This document shows, piece after piece, positions 6,124 to 11,876 of a DNA stretch of 11,876 bases. The number at the start of each line of letters is the position of its first letter. The first letter of the stretch is position 1. The notes beneath the pieces were generated by a model that was given only the letters and a program-made list of their open reading frames with translations, had not been told where the DNA came from and made no database searches. This DNA is from Planctomycetota bacterium (GTDB taxonomy: Bacteria > Planctomycetota > Phycisphaerae > WQYP01). Where the stretch lies: NCBI GenBank assembly GCA_021826605.1, contig JAKAZF010000029.1, forward strand, positions 1 through 11,876, given 5' to 3'. Position numbers and translations under genes: made by a program.

Positions 6124-7761
6124 TCAGATGGTTTCTGCTGGACTGATTTGGGGTTGTGCCGGCCGAGGCACCCACTTGCAAAAGCCATCCCTCACCGACC
6201 AAATCCACGCGGTAAGCCGATTCGTTGCAATCCCAATATAAAAGCCGCTCATGGCATGTACATACAAGGCCCGCATATACGCTGGTCTCTGGCCGCTGAT
6301 GACCTGCCATTGAAATAGTCCCATCGCCAAAAGCAACCCGCAGATAACCGGCAAAATAGCCCATGACTCGGCGTGTGTGTTTCCTGTGCCCAAGCCTCCG
6401 GCGACAAATTGATTGGCTCCAAGGATCAGGTCGGAAATCAGAATCAGCAGCGGATACGTTGCGGCTAACAACACAAGCCCCGCAATCCACCGCATGACAC
6501 ATGCCTTGCTGTATCGGCCTGCAAGCGCCCGCCAGATCAGCAAGCACCAGGATATTCCCACGGTCAGCAGCAGCGGCAAATGATTGATCGGCACTTGCTT
6601 AAGCATGGCCAAGCCTGCGGCCGCAGGCAGTAAACAGATCGCACATATCGCGGCTACCCAATGCGCAAAGTGATGGTGCTGCCGGTGGATTTTTCTTAGT
6701 TGAACGATGGGGGCCTTTTTGATGGTACTGCCCGAGATAAGAAAGCAATGCGATTTGTACAAGCCATGCGCGACCAGATGCACCAAAGCCAGACCAAAAG
6801 CCCCCAACCCGCACTCCAGCATCATGAACCCCATTTGCGCCACAGTTGAGTAAGCCAGTTGCCGCTTGACGCTGGTCTGTGTCATCATGGCCAGTGAGCC
6901 AGTGATAATAGTGGCAATCGCTACCATCGCCAGAGCCATCAGCGGCGTTGGATAGTTCGCCAGCAGCGGCGAAAAGCGAATAAGCAGAAATCCACCGGCG
7001 TTTATAATTCCCGCGTGCATCAATGCGGACACCGGGGTTGGGGTTTCCATTGTGTCAGGAAGCCAACTGTGGAACGGGAATTGCGCGGACTTCAGGCACG
7101 CAGCGCCAACCACCAGCCACGCGATCCAGTTTCCGCCGGCAGCCTGCAAGCTGGAATCGGCGGCTGCAAACAATGGCGGAAACTGCCAAGTCCCGAAGGT
7201 CCAATAGCTCACTGTCAATGCCCCAATGAGGCACAGGTCGCCGCACCGGCTGACGATAAATTTCTTCCGCGCCGCTAACATTGCCCCCGGACGCGTCGAG
7301 TTAAATAGCAACAACTGATGCAGACACAGGCTCATTGCTATCCATGCCAGAAAAAACAGCAGTAGATTGCCAGCGATTACCAGAGTTAATACGGCGGCAA
7401 TCGTTCGGGCCAGCCACGTCATAAATTGCCTTTGTCGCACGTGTCCCGCCAGATAACTTACGGAATACCGCGTGACAATGACCGCAAGAAAGCTTACCAG
7501 CGTGAGCATTACTAACGCCACGTTGTCGATATATATCCCCATCACCTCCGACAAGGGGTCCCTGACGCTCACGTCCAGGGGCCTGCCTCCGATAGCCAAA
7601 ATCGTGCAAAGTACGGACGCGGCCAACCCCACCCAGGCTGCGCTCGCCACAAGACGATTGCGTCCCCGAACCGACATACTCCCATTGGCCCGCCCCAAGC
7701 CAGCGGCCCACAAGCTCACCGCGGGTAATACGGCGGCAAAAATTCGCAGCGACTCAAACAT
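6124..7761 (-). CDS. DabB, proton-conducting membrane subunit (NuoL-like)
   Basis: DabB is the membrane partner of DabA, a homologue of the proton-pumping NuoL/MrpA subunits of complex I. It is thought to supply the ion flux that drives CO2 hydration by DabA. The 545-aa protein is almost entirely hydrophobic helices and carries the Proton_antipo_M signature: LKSAQFPFHSWLPDTMETPTPVSALMHAG (223-251, with Lys224 and His231), SVKRQLAYSTVAQMGFM (297-313, Lys299), and AHGLYKS (331-337, Lys336). These lysines correspond to channel lysines in NuoL-type subunits. The ATG at 7761 is preceded by AAAGGAG at 5-base spacing, the best ribosome binding site in the window. It is the first gene of the dabB-dabA operon and diverges from the LysR gene. 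Confidence 0.93.
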   Translation of the reverse strand: MFESLRIFAAVLPAVSLWAAGLGRANGSMSVRGRNRLVASAAWVGLAASVLCTILAIGGRPLDVSVRDPLSEVMGIYIDNVALVMLTLVSFLAVIVTRYSVSYLAGHVRQRQFMTWLARTIAAVLTLVIAGNLLLFFLAWIAMSLCLHQLLLFNSTRPGAMLAARKKFIVSRCGDLCLIGALTVSYWTFGTWQFPPLFAAADSSLQAAGGNWIAWLVVGAACLKSAQFPFHSWLPDTMETPTPVSALMHAGIINAGGFLLIRFSPLLANYPTPLMALAMVAIATIITGSLAMMTQTSVKRQLAYSTVAQMGFMMLECGLGAFGLALVHLVAHGLYKSHCFLISGSTIKKAPIVQLRKIHRQHHHFAHWVAAICAICLLPAAAGLAMLKQVPINHLPLLLTVGISWCLLIWRALAGRYSKACVMRWIAGLVLLAATYPLLILISDLILGANQFVAGGLGTGNTHAESWAILPVICGLLLAMGLFQWQVISGQRPAYMRALYVHAMSGFYIGIATNRLTAWIWSVRDGFCKWVPRPAQPQISPAETI

Positions 7762-7788
7762 GGTGACTCCTTTACTAAAGCCACCCAG

Positions 7789-7817
7789 AGTCTAAAGAGC
7801 ACATAACTTAAGTACAA
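7789..7817 (-). promoter_or_regulatory. Candidate promoter of dabB-dabA
   Basis: On the minus strand, TTGTAC (7817-7812) and TAGACT (7794-7789) are 17 bp apart. Each matches its consensus only moderately, which suits an activator-dependent promoter. The -35 element overlaps one arm of the palindrome at 7813-7830. Confidence 0.45.
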
Positions 7818-7830
7818 TATATATCTTGTA
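7813..7830. promoter_or_regulatory. Candidate LysR-regulator binding palindrome
   Basis: TACAA and TTGTA arms flank 8 bp that are themselves mostly self-complementary (ATATAT core). The site lies between the divergent dabB and LysR genes, 31 bases upstream of the LysR ATG, and overlaps the dabB -35. Such placement is usual for an autoregulating LysR protein that also controls the divergent operon. The spacing does not fit the classical T-N11-A box exactly. Confidence 0.5.
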
Positions 7831-7846
7831 TTAAATCCATATATTT

Positions 7847-7852
7847 TATAGA
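7847..7852 (+). promoter_or_regulatory. Candidate -10 of the LysR gene
   Basis: TATAGA(AT) lies only 8 bases before the ATG at 7861, with no Shine-Dalgarno site between them. If it is used, transcription would begin at or within a base or two of the start codon, giving a leaderless message. The -35 at 17 bp (TCTTGT) is poor. Confidence 0.3.
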
Positions 7853-7860
7853 ATAACTTC

Positions 7861-8745
7861 ATGGCGTTTTTGAACTACCACCATTTGCGCTATTTCCGCG
7901 CGATAGCCCATGCGGGAAATTTAAGTCGCGCGGCGCTGAATTTGAATATTTCTCAGTCAGCGTTAAGCATCCAATTGCGACAACTGGAGGAGGCGCTGGG
8001 GGAGAGACTTTTTGAGCGGAAAAAACGGCGACTCATTCTCACCGAGGCGGGCCGCATTGCGCTGGATCACGCCGATGTCATTTTCCGCACGGGCGATGAA
8101 TTAATCGATACACTTAAGCAGCGCTCACCTGGTCGCCGACAGATCGTGCGCATCGGTGCGGTCGCTACCCTCTCGAGAAATTTTCAACATGCGATGTTGT
8201 CACCACTGCTTAACCGACCTGACGTTGAATTGGTTGTCCGTTCCGGTTCCATGCGCGACTTGCTGGCGGCTCTCCAAGCCCACTCCCTTGATATGGTGCT
8301 TTCTAACCTGCCGCTGCGGGCCGATTTGCAAATGGCGGGTCATTCCCATTTAATCAGTCAGCAGGTGGCAAGCCTGATTGGCAAGTCCCGGAAGAAAGCC
8401 CATCCCTTTCGCTTCCCCGAGGGCCTGCGCAACATCCCGCTTATCGTGCCCAGTCTGGATAGCAGTATTCGATCACTGTTTGATGTCATGATGGACCGGC
8501 TGGGAATTCGCCCCATCATCGCGGCGGAAGTCGATGACATGGCAACGCTGCGCCTGCTGGCGCGCGATCACAACGGGCTGACGCTTGTTCCACCCGTGGT
8601 TGTCAAGGGAGAACTTTCCGCCGGTACACTGGAAGAGTGGCATCGCATCGACGGTATCACTGAAAGCTTTTACGCCATTACCGCAAGTCGCCGATTTCCC
8701 AGCGGTCTGGTACGAGAAATCGTATCCAAGCCGCTGAAGGTATGA
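7861..8745 (+). CDS. LysR-family regulator, likely controls dabBA
   Basis: This 294-aa protein has a standard LysR length and layout. The N-terminal helix-turn-helix is at about residues 16-45: AIAHAGNLSRAALNLNISQ, then SALSIQLRQLEEALGERLFER. It is followed by the linker helix and a two-lobed effector domain from about residue 95. The N-terminus (FLNYHHLRYF) resembles the NhaR-like branch, a group often found next to DUF2309/DabA genes. It is transcribed away from dabB with a 99-bp shared control region containing a palindrome. It probably regulates dabBA and itself in response to a carbon- or redox-linked signal. The effector cannot be read from the sequence. No clear Shine-Dalgarno precedes the ATG. 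The gene converges with the reductase gene, with 60 bp between stops. Confidence 0.88.
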   Translation: MAFLNYHHLRYFRAIAHAGNLSRAALNLNISQSALSIQLRQLEEALGERLFERKKRRLILTEAGRIALDHADVIFRTGDELIDTLKQRSPGRRQIVRIGAVATLSRNFQHAMLSPLLNRPDVELVVRSGSMRDLLAALQAHSLDMVLSNLPLRADLQMAGHSHLISQQVASLIGKSRKKAHPFRFPEGLRNIPLIVPSLDSSIRSLFDVMMDRLGIRPIIAAEVDDMATLRLLARDHNGLTLVPPVVVKGELSAGTLEEWHRIDGITESFYAITASRRFPSGLVREIVSKPLKV

Positions 8746-8760
8746 ATCGTTGGCATTATT

Positions 8761-8798
8761 AAACGGGAATGGCAATGGCGGTTGCAGCATCCCTGTTT
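8761..8798. terminator. Possible bidirectional terminator
   Basis: In the 60-bp gap between the convergent LysR and reductase genes, AAACGGGA (8761-8768) can pair with TCCCTGTTT (8790-8798) with one bulge. An inner GCAA (8772-8775) / TTGC (8782-8785) stem adds to it. The outer arms supply A-rich and T-rich flanks. The stem is imperfect, so this is a modest call. Confidence 0.35.
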
Positions 8799-8805
8799 TG
8801 AAATG

Positions 8806-10563
8806 TTATGCCACTTCCGCCATTTCCGGGATGTTCAGCCATTGCGTCAGTTGTTCCGGGGCGGTGCGGTGCACGAATTGTCGGAAGGTTTCATCCTCAT
8901 CCACACGATTGGTTTTATACGCATCGACAATTTGAGTAATGGATTTATGTACATAATCCGCGGGAACTTTTTTCAGGGCGACTTTGGCAAAGCCCGCATC
9001 TCCGCCCAGTCCGCCACCGAGCACAATCTGATAGGCTTCCGTGCCGCGCTGGCCCCGGAAGTTGCATACCACGCCCATCAGGCCGATGTCGGCAATCTGA
9101 TATTGTGAGCAACTGTTGGGGCAGCCCGTGACACTGATCATAATGGGTGTATCAATGGTGACATGCGCCTCGAGATGCGCAAGAATACTTTTCGCCCGTT
9201 CCTTGGTTTCCACAATGGCCAAATTACAAAACTGCGTGCCGGTGCAGGAAATCAGGCTGGTGCGCCACAGCGGGGCGTGGGGGGGTAATCCGACGGCATC
9301 CAATTCACGGGCCATAGCCGACACCGACTCATTGGGAATATTGAGAAATATGAGGTTCTGTTTGTTGGACAAAGCTAATTTGGCCAAGTCCTTTCCGGCA
9401 AACCGATTGGCTATTTCCGCAGCCGCATGCATCTGCTTGCCGCTGATACGACCGCGTTCAACCGGCACGCCGATATAAGATAGGCCGGCCTGTTTTTGTG
9501 GGCCGGAGCCAAGGTGGTCGGTATGCGGTGCAAATTCCGGTGCCGCGATATTGTCATCATGTTCCAGCTTAAAGCCGATATCCGCTTCCAGATAGTCACG
9601 GAACTTTTCCCATCCCCAGTCCGAGACCAGATATTTCATGCGTGCCCGTGTACGTTTTTCACGATAGCCGTGATCGCGGAAAATGTGGGCGATCCCCCGG
9701 CAAACCGCCGGTACCTGCTCCGGCGTGATAAACACGCGCAAACCCTGCCCAATGTAGGGCTGACTGGATAATCCCCCGCCCACGGTCACCCCGTACCCGG
9801 ATTCTTCCTGACCGGTGCGGGGATTGGTCCGCTTGACGCCGAACATGCCGATGTCATTAATTTGCGGTTGATGGCAATGCAGATGGCATCCGGCCAGGGC
9901 CGTCTTAAATTTACGCGGAAAATTGCTGAATTCCTTGTTCCCGTCCAGGAACATCTGGTTGGTGCTTTGCACCACGCCAGTGGCGTCAATGACTTCATGG
10001 GCCAGGTGGCCTGCCAGCGGACAGCCGACAACATTTCGCGGTGTATCACCGCAGGCAAATTTGCTCACCAGACCCACGCGTTCCAAGCGTGGAAGAATTT
10101 CTGCCAAGGCTTCAATGGTCAACCAATGTAGTTGAAAGCACTGGCGGGTGGTGATATCGGCAAAGCCGTTGGCATATTGGTCTACAATGTCCGCAACTTC
10201 CTGAAGTTGCGCGCCGCTGACAAATCCATTGGGAATGCGAATGCGCAGCATAAAGTGGCAAAGGTTGGGCAAATGCTGATAAATGCCGAACCACCGCAGG
10301 CGGACAAAGTCCTCTTCGGAAATTTTTGCTTTACGTTGGGCGCTGCGGATAACTTCCGCGCTCGTGGCGTTGGGGATTGTCTTCTGGAATAGTTCAAAAT
10401 CTTTGGGACTTAAAAGCTGGTCCAGCGGTTGGGTAACGTCCGCAGCGGCGTATTGAAAAATATTCTCCCAAACATCCAAGCCGTCCTTCGCGAGTTTAAT
10501 GGCTTCAACCTTATTAAGCTTCTTGCCATCGGCGGTTACGATATTACCAGTTTCTGCGGTCAT
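8806..10563 (-). CDS. NirA-family ferredoxin nitrite (or sulfite) reductase
   Basis: This 585-aa enzyme carries siroheme and a 4Fe-4S cluster and performs a six-electron reduction, most likely of nitrite to ammonia with ferredoxin as donor, in the cytoplasm. Cluster ligands are Cys440 and Cys446 (CTGTQFC) and Cys481 and Cys485 (CPNSC), the same spacing as in plant ferredoxin-nitrite reductase. Two ferredoxin-like half domains are visible: LRIRIPNGFVSGAQL (106-120) with TTRQCFQLHW (138-147), and a second copy LSYIGVPVERGRISGKQM (361-378). GGGLSSQPYIG and LGGGLGG mark the siroheme-contact regions. At the TRQ-x-FQLHW position, homologues more often have Asn than the Cys143 found here. Sulfite reduction is the main alternative, because the two families share all of these motifs. 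ATG 10563 has GGAG 11 bases upstream. No other assimilation gene is in view. Confidence 0.85.
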   Translation of the reverse strand: MTAETGNIVTADGKKLNKVEAIKLAKDGLDVWENIFQYAAADVTQPLDQLLSPKDFELFQKTIPNATSAEVIRSAQRKAKISEEDFVRLRWFGIYQHLPNLCHFMLRIRIPNGFVSGAQLQEVADIVDQYANGFADITTRQCFQLHWLTIEALAEILPRLERVGLVSKFACGDTPRNVVGCPLAGHLAHEVIDATGVVQSTNQMFLDGNKEFSNFPRKFKTALAGCHLHCHQPQINDIGMFGVKRTNPRTGQEESGYGVTVGGGLSSQPYIGQGLRVFITPEQVPAVCRGIAHIFRDHGYREKRTRARMKYLVSDWGWEKFRDYLEADIGFKLEHDDNIAAPEFAPHTDHLGSGPQKQAGLSYIGVPVERGRISGKQMHAAAEIANRFAGKDLAKLALSNKQNLIFLNIPNESVSAMARELDAVGLPPHAPLWRTSLISCTGTQFCNLAIVETKERAKSILAHLEAHVTIDTPIMISVTGCPNSCSQYQIADIGLMGVVCNFRGQRGTEAYQIVLGGGLGGDAGFAKVALKKVPADYVHKSITQIVDAYKTNRVDEDETFRQFVHRTAPEQLTQWLNIPEMAEVA

Positions 10564-10593
10564 AATTTCAAGAACTCCAAATAACCAAAACCC

Positions 10594-10622
10594 ATCATAC
10601 AGATAGGAATTTGAATGGTCAA
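10594..10622 (-). promoter_or_regulatory. Promoter of the reductase gene
   Basis: On the minus strand, TTGACC (10622-10617) and TATGAT (10599-10594), each 5 of 6 to consensus, are separated by exactly 17 bp. This is one of the best promoters in the window. Transcription would start near 10588, about 25 bases before the ATG at 10563. The reductase therefore need not depend on read-through from the regulator gene upstream. Confidence 0.65.
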
Positions 10623-10635
10623 TAAAATGTCAATA
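10618..10635. promoter_or_regulatory. Direct repeat GTCAATA over the reductase -35
   Basis: GTCAATA occurs at 10618-10624 and again at 10629-10635, an 11-bp offset, about one DNA helical turn. The first copy overlaps the -35 element. Regularly phased repeats of this kind are typical of activator or repressor binding. The cognate protein is unknown, with the upstream HTH regulator as one candidate. The rest of the gap (10636-10702) is AT-rich and shows nothing else. Confidence 0.4.
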
Positions 10636-10702
10636 TTTAGGGCTTATATCGGCCATAACAAAATCTAATACATACATGTTTAATAGGTGATTATTGCTGC
10701 GG

Positions 10703-11566
10703 TCACGCGCTGGCGGAGTGTTCCCCGGCTTGGGCTATCGGGTGGTACAGTGCCGGTGCATCAGTCGCAGGTTGGGCGATTTTCTCCAGGAGTTGTTCAA
10801 CCGGCAGGCCGAGCGTCTGGGCAATTAAACGAAGTGTTTCACGCTGGGGCCGGTTGATTTCATTGCGTTCAATACGGGCGATGGTTTTAGAATCAATGCC
10901 GGGAAATTCGTCCCGCCCAAGCCGCCGCTGCGTACGGGTACTGCGAATCAATCCACCCAGAGAATTGTTCTTCGTGAGTTCCATACGGCGTAAAGTTCGG
11001 CGGAAATTCGCATCAAAGTCGCGGATGATGTGGTGTGATTCCCAGCGTCGGGAACCGATTTTTACGACGGAACCATCTTCCTCGAGCTTCAAGGCCCGCA
11101 TATCCGCCATATCCCCGCTTTGGTCGAACCAGTGTTGGGGCACGCAGATAGCGGATAAATCAGCGCGAAAAAGAGTAACCGCCGCCAGCGCCATATCCGA
11201 AACCGCGCCAATAAGCCGTGCCGGCTCGGCCGCCATAATGGCGTCGCAGAGTCGCTTAGCATTTTCCGGGAAGGCGGTAATACACAACGGTAAAACGCGA
11301 TGAAAACCGCGCAGAAGAAATGGGAAAATCTCCGCGCGCGGCAGCCATGGAATAACCAGCACACCCGCTTTGCGCGGTGAACTGACCACCGCGTGGGCGA
11401 TGGCGTCCAGGCTGATGTTGTTGGCGGCGACTATTACCGAATTAAGCTTGCGCCGGGCTGCCAGGCGGGGCACTTCCCCGGGATTCTCAATTAGCACAAT
11501 AGAGCGCCGCCCTTTAAAGTGTTGCAAAGCGCCTGATTCATTAGGTAGTTCGTTTCCGTTCATCAT
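10703..11566 (-). CDS. C-terminal XRE-type HTH regulator, unknown N-terminal domain
   Basis: I do not recognise this protein as a whole. From the chosen ATG at 11566 it has 287 residues. The last ~85 contain an XRE/lambda-repressor-like helix-turn-helix: LGGLIRSTRTQRRLGRDEF, then SKTIARIERNEINRPQRETL and IAQTLGLPVEQLLEKI, at about residues 203-261. The N-terminal ~150 residues alternate predicted strands and helices (SIVLIENPGEVPRL, SVIVAANNIS, GVLVIPWLPRAEIFPFLLRG) and could be a ligand-binding alpha/beta or degenerate receiver-like domain. That is a guess. The frame extends to TTG 11674, but a perfect inverted repeat and promoter-like hexamers at 11593-11630 fall inside that extension, so the internal ATG pair (11566/11563) is preferred. 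Neither start has a strong Shine-Dalgarno. It lies upstream of the reductase gene on the same strand, with a 139-bp gap, and may control it. Confidence 0.7.
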   Translation of the reverse strand: MMNGNELPNESGALQHFKGRRSIVLIENPGEVPRLAARRKLNSVIVAANNISLDAIAHAVVSSPRKAGVLVIPWLPRAEIFPFLLRGFHRVLPLCITAFPENAKRLCDAIMAAEPARLIGAVSDMALAAVTLFRADLSAICVPQHWFDQSGDMADMRALKLEEDGSVVKIGSRRWESHHIIRDFDANFRRTLRRMELTKNNSLGGLIRSTRTQRRLGRDEFPGIDSKTIARIERNEINRPQRETLRLIAQTLGLPVEQLLEKIAQPATDAPALYHPIAQAGEHSASA

Positions 11567-11592
11567 CCGTGACCGTTCAATTTTCGGAGCAT

Positions 11593-11630
11593 GTTTGAGA
11601 ATAAGGCGTACATCTGCGCTATTCTCAAAC
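11593..11630. promoter_or_regulatory. Perfect 11-bp inverted repeat, probable operator
   Basis: GTTTGAGAATA (11593-11603) and TATTCTCAAAC (11620-11630) are exact reverse complements separated by 16 bp, 27 bases upstream of the ATG at 11566. On the minus strand the right arm carries TTGAGA (5 of 6 to -35) and the left arm TATTCT (4 of 6 to -10), with a 19-bp spacer. The promoter therefore appears to be built into the two arms. Self-binding by the XRE-type protein is the simplest reading. Confidence 0.65.
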
Positions 11631-11734
11631 CGGCTCGCCTGTCCGAATTCTATCCTACGATAGTCTGCATCCAAATGCGAGCGCCAAGCGGAAATACAAA
11701 ATTAGAGGGTGTGCCCGTTTTTATCGGGAATTCA

Positions 11735-11876
11735 TTAAGCTGCGATTCGGCGGTATTTTTGTGTCCACCAAGCGTCCCAGAGGTTGCTTTGGTAAAGGGC
11801 CTCCATGGCCATAAGGGATTCGGCATTTTCCGCATCCCATCGCATGCCGGGGCCTTTGATGCGGCGGGTCGTGGCT
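11735..11876 (-). CDS. Transposase C-terminal fragment (ISKra4-like), runs off window
   Basis: Only the last 46 residues are in the window; the gene continues beyond base 11876. The sequence TRRIKGPGMRWDAENAESL, then MAMEALYQSNLWDAWW, matches the C-terminal end of ISKra4-type transposases: a basic R-x-K-G-x-G-M-R-W motif followed by a helix and a Trp-rich end. The stop is TAA at 11737-11735. Its reading frame starts upstream of the window, so no start can be judged. The element's end should lie between this stop and the palindrome at 11630. I could not define an inverted terminal repeat, because the other end is outside the window. The family call rests on remembered motif shape only. Confidence 0.55.
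   Translation of the reverse strand, partial: ATTRRIKGPGMRWDAENAESLMAMEALYQSNLWDAWWTQKYRRIAA

Noticed and set aside
10703..11674. TTG 11674 as start of the XRE-type regulator
   Set aside because: This start has no ribosome binding site, and the extension covers the 11-bp inverted repeat and promoter-like hexamers.
11650..11835. Minus-strand frame at 11650-11835 as a gene
   Set aside because: It is an overlapping frame of the transposase tail, which has the recognisable protein sequence.
1..11876. CRISPR array, tRNA, rRNA or riboswitch
   Set aside because: I saw no regularly spaced short repeats, cloverleaf or conserved riboswitch core on either strand.

Overview
The window looks like chromosomal DNA of a Gram-negative-type bacterium: it has a lipobox lipoprotein, a LysR regulator, clear Shine-Dalgarno sites and sigma70-like promoters. 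Base composition is moderate to moderately high GC. Gene content (DabBA carbon uptake, a ferredoxin-type siroheme reductase, a SOUL lipoprotein, an ISKra4-like transposase tail) would suit a planctomycete or another environmental bacterium. No single gene fixes the phylum, so this placement is a low-confidence inference.

Layout. (1) Bases 1-2735 are an accessory block. An identical 85-bp direct repeat (1-85 and 2651-2735) flanks a minus-strand type IV (AbiE-like) toxin-antitoxin pair: abiEi-like antitoxin 1827-2441 and abiEii-like toxin 773-1816. Between the left repeat and the toxin lies a plus-strand remnant of a second AbiEii-type toxin (406-792). It keeps the nucleotidyltransferase core but is cut off where the intact toxin gene ends. 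(2) 2917-3639 is a plus-strand SOUL/heme-binding-type lipoprotein. It converges, with a 9-bp gap, on (3) the minus-strand operon dabB-dabA (7761 to 3649), an energy-coupled inorganic-carbon accumulation system. A divergent LysR regulator (7861-8745) shares a 99-bp control region with it, and that region contains a palindrome. (4) 8806-10563 (minus) is a NirA-family nitrite/sulfite reductase with its own strong promoter. (5) 10703-11566 (minus) is an unusual regulator with a C-terminal XRE-type helix-turn-helix and a long unrecognised N-terminal half. A perfect 11-bp inverted repeat lies in its promoter. (6) 11735-11876 is the C-terminal end of a transposase that runs off the window edge.

How the parts work together. 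DabB (proton-conducting, NuoL-like) and DabA (zinc, carbonic-anhydrase-like) together load bicarbonate into the cytoplasm, and the LysR protein is the likely switch. The reductase and the XRE-type gene upstream of it, on the same strand, may form a nitrogen or sulfur assimilation unit, but that regulatory link is inference. The toxin-antitoxin block is probably a separate mobile or stabilised segment.

The most unusual items are the repeat-flanked toxin-antitoxin block with its nested toxin remnant, and the operator-like palindrome in front of the C-terminal-HTH regulator. No CRISPR array, tRNA or rRNA was seen.
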